DNA of 64,000 nt from Oscheius tipulae (taxonomy: Eukaryota; Nematoda; Chromadorea; Rhabditida; Rhabditidae), in NCBI GenBank assembly GCA_037178975.1, contig JASJZH010000002.1, positions 8,359,501 through 8,423,500 of the forward strand, read 5' to 3'. Below are positions 22,056 to 34,204 of the stretch, piece after piece. Numbering within the stretch: position 1 is the stretch's first letter; every line of letters begins with the position of its first letter. The notes under the pieces are model-generated. The model did not search any database. It had not been told where the DNA came from and saw nothing but the letters and a program-made list of their open reading frames with translations. A program made the translations under genes and the position numbers.

Positions 22056-23244
22056 ATGCTCGTCGACACCATCTACACCTGTTTCGATACAGCCCTATGC
22101 TTTGTTGGAATAATTCTTAACGCATTGCTGATCCACTGTGTTCGAACCAGATCTCCGCAGGCTATTGAAACCTACAGTTTCCTGCTCTTCAACTGTGCTA
22201 TTAGTGATTTAGTGACCTGCTTGATTACTCTCTTCGTTCAGCCAAGGTAAATTTTCTGCATGCGTGTTCAACCCAGTTTAAGGGTACTCACCTACTTGGA
22301 CAACATCTACTACATCGCCAATGGATTCTGCAAGTATTTCGTAGGACCGGCGTGTTATCTTGGGTAATCTGAAGCTGTAAACTTTTTTTAATAAAAGATT
22401 TAGGTACGGAATTATGGTCAACTTGTACGGGCATTTGACTATGTCTATGCTTGCCTCCTTCATCTATCGACTGTATATTCTGCACTACAGTACTCCAACT
22501 AGGAAACAGATGCTCTTCGTGGTTTTTCTTGTCTGTATTCCTACTGTGGCTGCTTTTTGTGTGGGGACGGTAAGTATATATGGACTTAATGCTAAATTGG
22601 ATTGTGCTTCTCCGCGCTGATATTTCACCGTGCCTGCCGGAACGGTATGGATGCGACACATGCGCAACAAAATATCTAATAAAAAGTTATTTCAGCTCCC
22701 ATTCTTCTTAGATCATTGGAACGAAACCTACAAGGCAGAAATCGCCAAAATCCATCCAGAACTGGACGTTCAGTCCTTGACTACTTTCGGAGTTCCTCAC
22801 GCTATCAATGGCAAAAATGCAGTCTCTACAATGTGGATCCTCTTGCCCATCTTCCCCGTAACAATTACTGTTTTGATTATCCGCTCCCGTATCCTCAAAT
22901 TCATGTCTAGACAACATATTCTAAGCGACTATTCAAAAGAAATGCATAGAAACTTGTTGAAAGCGCTGACTTTGCAAGCAATGCTTCCGCCTCTGTATAT
23001 TCTTGGAATCAGCTTGTTTATGGTTGACGCCACTCTAGGAATCCACCATTTCGTTCTAGAGTACGGCTTGTATACCATCTGTAGCATAATTCCGATTCTA
23101 TCCCCACTGTTTCCCCTATACTTTATTGGACCATATCGTCGATACGTGGCAAGTCTCTTTGGAAAGACTACCACCCACAGTGTAGCCGTCACCAAGATTT
23201 CTTTTAGTTCGTCCATTGCTAACCGTACTACGAACATTGAGTAA
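22056..23244 (+). CDS. srd-family 7TM chemoreceptor, copy A
   Basis: Four exons (22056-22246, 22283-22363, 22404-22569, 22696-23244) give 328 residues with no stop. Srd marks: ILNALLIHCVRTRSPQAIET and YSFLLFNCAISDLVTCLITL near TM1-2, FCKYF, SFIYRLYILHYSTPTRKQ after TM3, LSDYSKEMHRNLLKALTLQA before TM6, and IIPILSPLFPLYFIGPYRRY at TM7. Expected to be an odour or pheromone receptor in sensory cilia (family inference). Introns are 36, 40 and 126 nt with TTTAAG, TTTAG and TTTCAG acceptors. ATG chosen by alignment with copy B (both start MLVDT). Tandem partner of copy B, about 290 nt upstream of it. Confidence 0.9.
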
Positions 23245-23537
23245 TATATGGAAAATGTACATTTCTAAATAAACTGATCTTGAAGCTCTATTTACGCCGT
23301 TGATGGGTCACAAGACAAGTACAATTCATTGACCTATTCGGAGTAGAGTAGTAGGGTTCAGAGTTCATACTTGTAGAATGAAAATACTGAACAGAATTAA
23401 ATTTTTTTAAATTTTGTCGTTTCACTGAGAACTTTCCGGTGTAGACAAACACCTCATACAAATTTCTTACCTTCCGCCGGTGCTTCAAGCTCCGCCTTCA
23501 GAATTAATTGGTCTCAGTTTATAGCTCTCATTTTGCA

Positions 23538-24830
23538 ATGCTGGTAGACACCGTCTTCACCTACTTTGACACTATTCTTTGCTTTCTCGGAATCACTCTC
23601 AACTGCTTACTGATTCATTGCGTTCGAACCAGATCACCTCAAGCCATCGCGACCTACAGTTTTTTACTGCTCAACTGTGCCATCAGCGATTTAATTACCT
23701 GCTGGGTGACACTCTTTGTCCAGCCAAGAATTCTCACCTTCCTCGACAACATCTACTACGTCGCCAATGGATTCTGTAAATACTTTGGGGCTCCTATCTG
23801 TTTTCTCGGGTAAGCATTACTATTAATTTCTAACCAAGTCTGTTTTAGGTACGGAGTAATGGTCAACTTGTACGGTCACTTGACCGTCTCTCAGCTAGCC
23901 TCTTTCATCTACAGGCTGTACATTTTGCATTACAATGTCCCGACAAAGAAACAAATGCTCATCGCGGTTGTGATCGTCTGCACTCCAACTGTATTCAGTT
24001 TCGCTGTGGGATCGGTGAGTAATACTAAGGAATGGGATCCGAGCTTGGGACCTCAAGTTAAAATTTATACCTCTTATCGCTATGGACCAGCACTGGATGT
24101 TTCTCATAGAACACTGCTTGCAACGAGGGGGAAATAAGTCCGCAATTTACTTGGGTGAGAAACCAGGAAGTCGGCGAGTTCATGATTATGCATCATTTGT
24201 AAAAAAGATCGAGTCAGAGTAGAGAATTTGTAGTAGTACTATGAATTAAGCTACGGTAAAATCATGTGCTTTTTATAGCTCCCATTCGTCATTAGCCATT
24301 GGAACGAGACGTACAAGGCAGAAATCTCCCAGATTCATCCAGAACTGGACGTGCAGGCCTTGACCACCTTTGGAGTCCCACATGCAATCAACGACAAAAA
24401 TGCGGCTATTCCAACCATGTGGATCCTGATGCCCATCTTTCCTGTCACCATTACTGTCTTCATAATCCGGTCCCGCATTCTTAAGTTTTTGTCCAGACAG
24501 CAAATGTTAAGCGACCAAGTTAAGAGAATGCACAAAAATTTGCTGAAAGCTTTGACTTTGCAAGCAATGCTTCCGCCTCTTTACATCTTGGGAATCAGTC
24601 TGTTTATGGCAGATGTAGCTTTAGGACTCCACCATTGGGCGCTCGAATACGGTTTATACACCATCTGTAGCATAATTCCCATCCTCTCACCCATTTTCCC
24701 ATTGTACTTTGTCAGTCCCTACCGGAAATTTGTCGTCAGTCTCTTCACCAAGATCCCAGAGGACCAAGTTATCGTGACGAAGGTCACAGTCAGCGCCCTC
24801 TCCAATCCAAATCAACTCATAACTAATTAA
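23538..24830 (+). CDS. srd-family 7TM chemoreceptor, copy B
   Basis: Three exons (23538-23809, 23849-24014, 24279-24830) give 329 residues. Very similar to copy A throughout (FVQPRILTFLDNIYYVANGF, SFIYRLYILHYNVPTKKQ, MHKNLLKALTLQAMLPPLY, IIPILSPIFPLYFVSPYRKF). The first intron of copy A, which falls just after FVQP, is absent: the two exons are fused exactly. Intron 2 is enlarged to 264 nt. Both copies end in hydrophilic Ser/Thr-rich tails. A local tandem duplication is the clear origin; divergence at the third codon position suggests it is not very recent. Confidence 0.9.
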
Positions 24831-25444
24831 ATACTTGTCTATTAATATCATTTTCAATAAATTCTTTTTAAGATGTTAGTACTTCCGTGAGATTGTTTGC
24901 ATTACAGGTTGAAAGTATGACGAAAAGAAAAGTCACAAGAAGGTTACTACTTTGGCGGCCTACATCAAATGATTCTGTGATTTTTGGATACCTGAAGTAT
25001 GGAGGAGAAATAATCTTTTTTTGCAGAGATACAAATCCGATGTCTGCAAAAAACGTTTCTCAAGCACATCGAGACTCTTGAAGATCACAGAGAATGTCTG
25101 TCTGCGCGGGTTGTGCACATAGACATACCCTGGGATCAAAACATGGTACAGCCAGTTCAAAAGTAAAAACTTTATTACACATCTTAAAAGGCATTCAAGA
25201 ATACTCTGCACTCAAAATTCTAATTGCCTAGAGACATATAAATATTTGTAATCGTTGTTGTTGGTTAACATGTGAACATCATTGATATACAGAAAGCATC
25301 AAAATATTAGTGAAAAAGTGGGGACCCTATATAGTTTTAAGTGCTATGAAGACAGTGTTGGAGCATGAATAGAAAAAAATAGTATTATAGCATCTTTGGC
25401 AGAAAGAAGAACTCGTAAATGGGGTGGGTGGAGGGCTAGCAGGT
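24831..25444. other. Spacer between srd copy B and the MYPT gene
   Basis: AATAAA-like signals near 24856 fit the srd 3' end. The right part would be the 3'UTR of the minus-strand MYPT gene. No additional gene seen. Confidence 0.4.
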
Positions 25445-25534
25445 CTATGACGAAGACATTTTTGAGATAACTCGAACCAGGGCTCCGTGTTCCTCCTTCA
25501 GACGGGCGTTTTCTTGTTTCAACTGGCTCACGCT
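25445..25534 (-). other. MYPT alternative last exon b (leucine zipper 2)
   Basis: Phase-0 exon with a strong TTTTTCAG acceptor encoding SVSQLKQENARLKEEHGALV, then RVISKMSSS and stop. Clearly a duplicate of exon a (ENARL...ALVRV). Both resemble the human MYPT1 end (RLKDENGALIRVISKLSK); exon b is the closer match. Confidence 0.75.
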
Positions 25535-28500
25535 CTGAAAAATATGTTTGTACGACTGTCCCTTGAAACTTCAAAGCAGCCTGTTATCGCGGAAAGAATG
25601 TTAACTTTTAGACAGGTAGAGAAGTTTCACACAAAAAGGGAGAGACAGCCCACCTAGGCCTGAGTCGGTCGGCTGACTTTGGCCAAAACTCTCACGAGAG
25701 CATCATTCTCTGCGCGCAGGCGAGCATTCTCATCGCGCATATTCTGCTGCTCCTTTAAACAAAAACATAAATTACCATCCGAAGATCAAAGCCCTCACCT
25801 TAACTTGTAGCTCGAGTTCGGCTATTTTCCGTTCAAGAGAGCGACGGTCACCATCTTCCATAGAACCAATGGAAGGAGACTTTCCGATGGGAGCTGTTCC
25901 TGGGGAGGATGTTGAAGTACCATTTCTTAGACGGGAAGTGACACGGTAGGCTGACAGTGAGGTCTGAAAATAAAACCTTAGCTTGACAAAAGTTAAAGTA
26001 AAGAAAAAGTAGCCATGTGCGTGACGATAAGGTTATTAGAAGCGCGCCGCGTATGACTTAGTCGGCCGGACCAAATTTCCGAATTTTCTTACATCACTTC
26101 TTCTAGCATCCTCCAGCTCCTTCCTCAATCTCTCACACTCGGTTCTCTCCTTTTCGTAGAGAGCCTTGTAGTTGAGATTGGTCTCGGTTGGTCGCGTCAG
26201 AACCGATGATGTTTGAGGGCCCTGGAAGCACTTTCTCTAGTCAAAGATGAACAAAAACTGACCTGTGAGCTGTAGGAAGGAGTGGTGACAGCCACTCGTG
26301 AAGTGACCCGTTGAGTATTTGTGGGATTTATGGCAGCGCTTCGGAGAGGAGCGATCGGTGTGCTTCCCTGAAATTAAATATAAGTATGTTATAGATTTTT
26401 GAAATCAATTTTGAACTTAAATCCCACTCACAACATCTCGCAACTGATCATAGTTAATAATGTTCCAGCGGAAATCTTGAACGGCACTGCTGCTCTGGGA
26501 TCGAACGTTCGATAGGAATCTTCCCGGGCGACGCAATATTCTAGGGGAAAATGTGGACCCGTAGGAGGAAGCCATTTAGTTGTAGCTCGAAATGACGCGA
26601 GGCTGGATGAGTGGGATAGCCAGAGCCGCTTGTACAATGTTTAACGACGAGAAAACGACTGCCTCTCGACTGTCGCTTTTTCTCTTTGCTAACTGCGGGA
26701 GGGGGAACAACTACTTGAGAGATGGATCTGTTTCTAATTTGAGCGCGTGAATCGTTTGAGATTCTTAATCTTTTGAGCTTCTAGGTTCAATTTTAACTTT
26801 TGACTATTTGCTAAGCTTGAAAGATATCGCGCCACTTGACTATTTGATTTTAAGCAAAACTAGAAAACTGAACATAAAGCACACGAATTCTAACTGAACC
26901 AGGCACAACAAAAAATGTACTCTCTCCAAGTCACAAACATACCGTTGGAGAGGGAGCAGGCGGTGCCGACTGACTCTTGTCAGTTGGTGTGGGAACTGTC
27001 GTGCCGATGCGGGAATCTGGTCGATTGAAGGTCAGATAAGTTCTGTTGATCGTGGAAGATAGTCCGTTACGGGAGCTACTTCCGAGCGAAAGAAGATCCG
27101 ACTTGTGGTGCTGGGCCAACTGGAGATCTTCAGCCTGGACGGGTCCCGTTCCTCGTCGATTCGAGCGCGACAGCGGCATGCCCTGCTGTAAAGGACTAGA
27201 CTCTAACGAACACAAAAAGAACACAGGTAGGCTAAGTGTGACACAACATAAAAATGCATGGACGAGTAATTTGATGCACAAAAAGGGTCTAGGATTACCT
27301 GACTGCGGCGACGAATGTTGGCAGCAGAAGGTGTGCTCCCCGGCGAAGGAGCAGCTGGCAGCGAAAGAGTGGCACTGGTCGTCGGCGGTGACAGCCGACC
27401 CGGTGACTTTTCTGACTCTTAACTCATATTTTGGTCGATATGTTTGAAACCTAACCAAGTTCTGAGGTCCGTCTGACTGAGGAGCCGATTCTTCCAGGTG
27501 CGGTGGAGATTCTATCGGTTGACTCACTTCGATCGCTCATCGAGTCACGTTCTTCCGAGGCCAGACGAGCTAGGGCCTGGAAAATGTAAGATTCCGCTTG
27601 ATTAATCCTCTCTTAACGATATGGAGTGTGACCAGTGAATATTAGGTCAGGCACTTCTCTCCCGCAGAGTCGTGCAGCCTATCAATTCGGCGCTTAATGG
27701 ACAAAGGATACGCAGGAAAGTAAAAGTTCAAAGTCGTTGAAATCTTGACAGGATCTGATATTAAATAATGCCGGAAACTTTAATGTCAGTCTTATAACGG
27801 CGCGAGCGCAAAATGGGCGGAAAACAATGCGGAAACGGCTGTGAATCAGAATTTCGATTGTTTCCTGGGCCTGACTAATAATGAATGTAGTTTCCAGCTG
27901 AACTTACCGGATTTTCCCGGGTTGACGTTCCACTAGAAGCACCGTATCCAAGGCTCGTCTGAGCAGAGCAACGTCTCCTCAGCGCATCTTCAATGGCCAT
28001 TCCTCGAGCTTCCTCCAATTGTTCCTAGAATTACGGATGTATAGAAAGAAACTAACAAGAGAAATGCGCGCACGAAATTCTGACTCACTTTAGTGACACC
28101 TTGTGTCGATCGACGGTTTTGACGCTGTAGACGGGCGGTGCTTCTTCTTTCAGCCTCGCTCTCATTGACGACATTCGACTGCCACGGCCTAAAACGGGAT
28201 TGCTTAAACGGCAAGGGTGAGACATGGTGTAAGTGAAACACAAAATGGGAAAGTGACATGCGCTGACATGTAGGACCTCATTTTCTGCGGACTGAGATGC
28301 TGGGGCTGATGTCCACGTGGTATTTCGGAAGCGCTGTTCGTCGCAGTTGTGTTCTTGACAAGCGGACGAAAGGCAGAGACACGATTCGTGCTGAGAAAGT
28401 TGGGTGTCGTGGTCGGCGGGTAGTAGTTGCTGCTTCGACACAGAGATGCCCATGGCAGATTGGATGGGATCGAGGTGGAACGTTGGACAGACGCATACGG

Positions 28501-31500
28501 TTGGACATAACTAAAGACAATGAACATAAAGAGGACAAAGACAGGATGAAAACAAATATGTGTTTGGAACAATCTGATCAGCACTTAAAAATCGTTTAAC
28601 ACCTCCAAAACAAAGCCAATCTAACGCCACCAAAAGTTATGTTAGGTTCAGCATTTGTCTCCATACCGTAAGCATTGAGTTTCTACAGTAAATATTTTCG
28701 AATCCCAGTTGCAAACTTCCTTAATTGACAAAGTGATTCTACTATTTTAAACTTTTGTAAGTTGTAGAGCGCATCAAAAAACTTGAATTTAAGATTTTAA
28801 CCATACCGAAGCAGATTGACCAAAATTTACATGTACAGAAACGAGAACATTCAGTAGAAAACTCACAGTGGTTTCGTGAAGATTGGATTGGCTGGAGAAG
28901 CTGATGATGGTACAGAGGAAGGTGTGGTGGACATCTGCTGCGAGGAGGAGACACTTCCCGACTCGATAGAGGTACGCGTCGAACCAGAACTGTTCGATCT
29001 GAATTTTTGTCATAGGATGATCCTAAATAAATTTGGCCCCCGTACCCGATACGATCCAAAAAAACCTAAATCTACCTCGATATAAGCTGAACACCTCGAT
29101 TAATCCAAGAGTTGGGCTGCTGGAGCGGTCTCAGCGGAACTGTTGCAGTGACATTCTGGTCTCCCTGTAGACTGGTGCTGGTGGGGGTCTTAAATCAGAA
29201 TAAACAAAACTTGTATTTAAAAAATACCGAAGTTGAAGCCAGACTTGATACCATGGACGAGGCAGAAGAAGCAGAGGATGGAGTAACGGAAGATGTAGTT
29301 GATCTCTCGGATCTATCAACAGACATCGATTTTTCTGGGCGTTCAGAGGCTGTACTGGCGGACATTCTCTCCTCGGAAGATCTGAAAATAGTTTTGTTAC
29401 AAACCAGAAAAAATGTGCGCGCAACAGTTTAATCTTATGGATGTTTCCGTCATTGTGAATCAGCCTGACAAAAAATTCATACGCAGAGAAAAGGTGGGAA
29501 ATATGATTTTGTATGATATTTGGATAAACTGCATGAAGAATGAAAAAAATTTAAGGCGCAATATAAACATAAAATATAAGAGAAACTACGATATATTTCG
29601 TGGTGGGTCCCCACCAGACGCACGAAAAGCGCGCGAACTATTAAAATTTAGCCTAACTCACCTATAACTTCCAGGCGGTTCACTGCTCGATTTTGATTTT
29701 TCAGATTGCGACCTCTCTGACATTCTTTCAGTAGACGAAGAGACTCTTTCTTCCTCAGCTGGAGCTTTCCTTGTCTCGGCTGTAGGCTCGATAGACGGAG
29801 ATTTTTCCATCCTGGGAACTTTGGCGAAGGAATGGAGCATATCTTTTTCACTGAAAAATTAGGTTAGGAAACTTTTAAGAAGGTTGTACCTGCTCTGATC
29901 CCTGTGTTGAAGCTCTCTCTTATGCTCTGAGGTAATTGTATGTTCCTCGTGATGCAGTCTAGCGTTTTTCTCCTGCAGGACTGGAGCATTCGAGGATGGC
30001 AAAGATCGTCTGGCCTCGGCTGCCTTCTCCAGCTCCTCCAAATATTCTACCACTTCCTTGTCCGCCACAGTCAGCACGTCCTGACCCTAAAGAGTTTCTT
30101 AACGCGTTAAGTAATTTAACTTACGGCCATATTAACGTCCTTCACTGTAGCTCCGTGCTCCATTAAGATCTTGCACGAGTCACGCTCGCACCAATGAGCT
30201 GCTGCGTGAAGAGGTGTCCAGCCGTCACGGTCTCGCATCCTGATGTCTCCTCCAGCTTGTATGAGCATTTCCAAAAGCTGGGTGTAGCCCTTAGCTGCAG
30301 CAACGTGTAGGGCTGTAGCTCCGGTTCGGCTGTGGGCCTTGTCGCTGAAAATTTGACTTTAAACGATGCTATAAAAACACGTTTAAGCATGCGCTAAGAA
30401 ATTAAGTTTTACTTTTTTAGTTTTAAGTCCAATTTATTCAGCATGAACTACTTGTGGATTGTATGTGTATAGCTACGCGATACATCCGATATTCAAGTAT
30501 AATTTAACTTTAACAATTGCTACGCGCTTGTACATTAAATTCGAAGTTGCATTAAGTGTACGAAGGCGCTAACTTTAAAAAGCCAGTTGTACTAACCCAT
30601 AAACTCCTTCTTTGATCCAGGTTTTTGCATCGACCATCATCGTCGTGAGTTCAGCGTCCCTGCACTCATCAGGATCGATGTCCTTGGACTCGTGTTCTCC
30701 TTCCAGAAACTCTCTACAGGTCTCGTCATCAGCCAAATCCATAGCCAGCTCCTTGTCACTGAAAAAGTTAACGTCCTCCCCGGTTCTGTCTCTCAGTCAA
30801 ACCTATTGATGATGGAAATGTCGGCGCCATGGTCGCACAAATATTTCACAATGGGCAGATTTCCGCAGCAGGCGGCGGCGTGTAGCGGCGTCCAGCCTTC
30901 ATTGTCCTGCGCGTTGACGTCGGCTCCTTTTTCACACAAAAAACGGACCATCTCCGGTTTGCTGTCTATGACGCTCTGCAATTAAAACTTTTTAAAAACG
31001 TATAATTTTAAATTTCTTTAAAGATGAGCGCGCTTCAAAAGGTCGCACATTTTCTTGATGCAAGGTAACAAATTAAATTTACAATGTTCACAAAGTTGTA
31101 GACATTTTCGAAGCCTGCGGTTTTGAAAAGTGTCTAGGTAAAAAATTCCCCCTCGAGTCAATAAATTCGGTTTACATAATTTTAGAAGTGAGCACGCCAA
31201 AATTGTGGTATGTAACAATTCGGGTATAAGATGATCTCTACCATTTTTGCAATCTTCTACGAAGTTGTAGAACTTTTAAAAACACCATAAAATTAAAAAT
31301 GTTATTAAGACCTACAAAAATTGAATATTTGTTTCTCACCTGATGCAAAGCGGTGAGTCCATCAACTGTGGCTGTATTAATGTCAGCTCCCTTTTTTAAC
31401 AAATCTTCCACCTCATCCTCGTCTCCAGACATGCAAGCACTTAAAAATATGTCACTGTCCTAAAAATTATAATATTGGAAGGTATAACAACTTGAATACC

Positions 31501-34204
31501 TGGAACTTGACGAGCGCTTTCCGCCTCTTTGTCTGTGACTCGCCGTTCATCTCACTGCTCTCCCAGCGTTGTAGTTGTTCCTGAAAAGACATTTTAAGAT
31601 TCATTCGGGCCTGTTGAAACGAAAACATTGGTTCTATGAAAAAAGTGAAGAAAAGCTGATCAACTCGGGGAGAGGCCAAATGTTTACAAACTGGATTACG
31701 CACGATGACTTGTCTGCCGGCCACAGGAACCAAGGGAGGAAAGGAGAAAAGGAGAGAAAGTGCATTTTTTTATCCAAAGCATGTCTCATAAGATATTGGA
31801 CTTTACTTTTGTTAAATTATCTAGGACATTTAAAAAGTTTTGAAGAAACCTTTCCACCAAAAAGTTTTTGTCGGGACAGGGACATATTTTCAAGCGATAA
31901 TATTGGGAAAGCTCAAACATGGCCTCGCAGGGAATAGAATCTAAGTATTCTTCTTTGGATTTCAATTTAGAATAATCACTTAAATGCCCATCCCTTCCGT
32001 TCTACAGGTAAAGTTAGTTATGAGGTTCATCAGCTTAGTGACTTAGGTCTTCACTCCGATTAGGCGAAAATTTTGGAGTCCCGCCACGGTTTCCAATGCT
32101 TTGATATTTGTGCATATGACTTTACGGTGTCTGTGCCCCAACAGTTGTACCAAAGAAAAACTCGCTTCCTTTTCTCCCAAACAATTAGGCTCAAATGTCG
32201 TTTGTTCCCTCCTAATCTTTAGAAAACATTCGGAAAGTGGCGCAACTGTTGGGGAGAAGGAGGCAGCCCTGTGGCGAAAAGTTGGAAAACGAGCCTAACC
32301 GGTTAGGGCTATCGGAATAAGCTGAAACAGTCAGCCTATACAGTGGGGAGAAACTTAATGGTACGAAAGTGAAAGAGAGAGGGGGAATGGGAAGAAGGAC
32401 GTTTTGAATACACATTTGCGAAGAAGAGAATGTGCTGGCTGGCGCTGTGTCTCGGGATGAGTCAAGGCCTATTTTCTGGGCTGCTTGGGGAGAGAAACAC
32501 AGGCAAAGTTGTGCTATCTCTCTGTCTCTCTTTCTTTTTGTTTCTCTCGGGAGCTCAATCGATGCCTTCGAGGATAAACAACCAGAACTAATGATCGAAA
32601 AGAACCAGTTGGTCATAGAGAAGGGATAGTCTCTGTCCCCCTTTAACTGTCTCTCTGTCTCTCTAGAAACTATAGAGTGCGAATGTTAATGATCTCTTCC
32701 GTGTGTAAACTCTTGTTACACGACTACGAGAGTAGTGACTACCAGATGGTCTCGAACTAACGAGGCCAGCTGTGCTCTCTCAGTCTCTCCCTCCCGCAAA
32801 AATGTACATAGTGCCCCCTCCGGCTACAAGAGAAAACATTAGTGTCTGTTGAGTGAGAAAGAACGACCGCGGAGCGGTCGGGGAAAAGGACAGCAGGAGG
32901 ACAACTTAATAGGGGCAATTTAGAGATCTTGCCCGGCGAGAAAAAAACTGATTTTGAGGGAGAGGTTTGGAATGAAACTGACGGCCCGGAAGTAACTTGC
33001 TCGAAAATTGGGGAGTTAAATGAGCCGGGTGAATTCAAAATGATGGCTAGTTTTCAATTCCGGGAGGAACGAAAATTGTGAGTTATAAAACGGGAACCAT
33101 AACTGGAATAGAATATTAAAAGAAAAACCTAGTAGTGATAGAATGACTAGCGATGAATTTGCCAGAAGCTCAGGATTTGAGCAACTACAGCATCGACTTT
33201 GCGCAGTTTTCGGATCCAAACTTAAAATTTTGAGTCAAAAGATTTTTATCTTTTCTACAAGTTTGTTGGAACCAGACAATCTGCAGATTCATGTTTTCGG
33301 GAAGAATGGGGCAGTTGGAAATGCATGGCTTGGTTTTTATCTATCGCTATGGTAATCGCACAGGGCTAATGAGTTTCTGTCATGAATTCTTAATTTTCTG
33401 TGGAAATTTTTTTTTGTAGATTGAATCAAAAACATTTTGGAGTACTTGATCTTGGGCAATAACAAAATTAAGAAGGGAGATTTATGTATTGAAATTTGTT
33501 CAACTTGTACCTATATTGGAATTCATTTATCTTGATTTGAACAGTAGCAAATTTTCAGATCTAAACGATTTGTTCTTCTCTTTAAAGGTTCTTTCAAAAT
33601 TAAACTATCTAGCAGGATGAGATTTAAAATAGTTTGTCCAAACTTATGCGACTATCGTGTGTACGCAAATTCTCGTAAAGTAAACAACGCTTTTATGATT
33701 AGCTAATGCTGTATAGTTTAACAGAGTTGATCTGGAGACCTTATGAGTGGTAGAATACCGAAAGATAGGCAGTCAGATTCATATTTAACTTACAAAAAAA
33801 ATTACAAAATTGGCTTAAGAGCCTGAAACTAAGCCAGACCGCATCTCACTTATATCCAAGTTGTCTGCCCTGTACTATCTCGGCAATCCAGTTCCTTAAC
33901 ATTTAAACCATTCCTCCACAAATTGATTGATTTTCCGAGATGGGACGGGTGGGAAATGGTTCGAAAATGAGTCAGAAACGAACAGGAACACGTCGGAAGG
34001 GAAATGCATTGATAAATGTGGCATTTGAGCAGACTTTTCCCCGAAATTGTTAGAAAAACTTTAGAAAACTGTAAAATATGTTTTAAATAAACTAACCTTG
34101 CGTTTAAGCTGTCCATTTTGAGCAATAGCCTGCTTGTTCTGGAGCATGTTGGCATTGCTGCTGGCCTCCTCTAGATCCATGTCATCGTCGTCGCGAACGA
34201 CCAT
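25445..34204 (-). CDS. mel-11: Myosin phosphatase targeting subunit (MYPT/PPP1R12, MEL-11-like)
   Basis: Targets PP1 to myosin light chain and so relaxes actomyosin. About 22 exons join in phase to about 1,015 residues. Exon 1 is 34204-34097; then 31580-31500 (QLQRWESSE, ending KALVKFQ, the PP1-binding VxF region), 31459-31340, 30975-30803, 30758-30597, 30344-30125 and 30086-29890. Ankyrin repeats include GADINTATVDGLTALHQ, GADVNAQDNEGWTPLHAAA, RTGATALHVAAAKGYTQLL and GGDIRMRDRDGWTPLHAAAH. A Ser/Thr-rich middle follows (29850-28280). At about 28100 is LQRQNRRSTQGVT, the inhibitory ROCK site of human MYPT1 (Thr696 region). The C-terminus has coiled coils (YKALYEKERTECERLRKELE) and a leucine zipper with two alternative last exons. 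Intron 1 (2.5 kb) carries repeats. Confidence 0.9.
25654..25752 (-). other. MYPT alternative last exon a (leucine zipper 1)
   Basis: Phase-0 exon encoding EQQNMRDENARLRAENDALV, then RVLAKVSRPTQA and stop. The acceptor is weak for a nematode (TTTAAAG). It follows exon 25963-25799, which ends ELELQVK. Confidence 0.75.
26432..26575 (-). CDS. mel-11: Alternative first exon of the MYPT gene (short, M20/M21-like isoform)
   Basis: Opens with ATG right after an in-frame TAA, encodes 48 residues (MASSYGSTFSPRILRRPGRF, ending NIINYDQLRDV) and ends at a good GTGAGT donor in phase 0. That is the phase needed to enter the next MYPT exon (26367-26263, GSTPIAPLRSAAI). The upstream long-form exon (PAPSPT, donor at about 26942) also ends in phase 0, so both can feed the same C-terminus. 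A short product would contain only the coiled coil and leucine zipper. Vertebrate PPP1R12B makes such a small subunit (M20/M21) from an internal promoter. Confidence 0.6.
32433..32626 (+). repeat. About 190-bp duplicated block, copy 1 (in MYPT intron 1)
   Basis: Nearly identical to 37116-37308: both contain GTGTCTCGGGATGAGTCAAG, TTCTGGGCTGCTTGGGGAGA, CAATCGATGCCTTCGAGGAT and AATGATCGAAAAGAACCAGT. Differences are mainly in the CT-rich centre. Its edges are not marked by recognisable terminal repeats. Confidence 0.8.

Noticed and set aside
28278-28538. Other frames of the MYPT middle exon (long open frames)
   Set aside because: Only the frame that begins LYVQPYASVQRS agrees in phase with both neighbouring exons and leads into RRSTQGVT.
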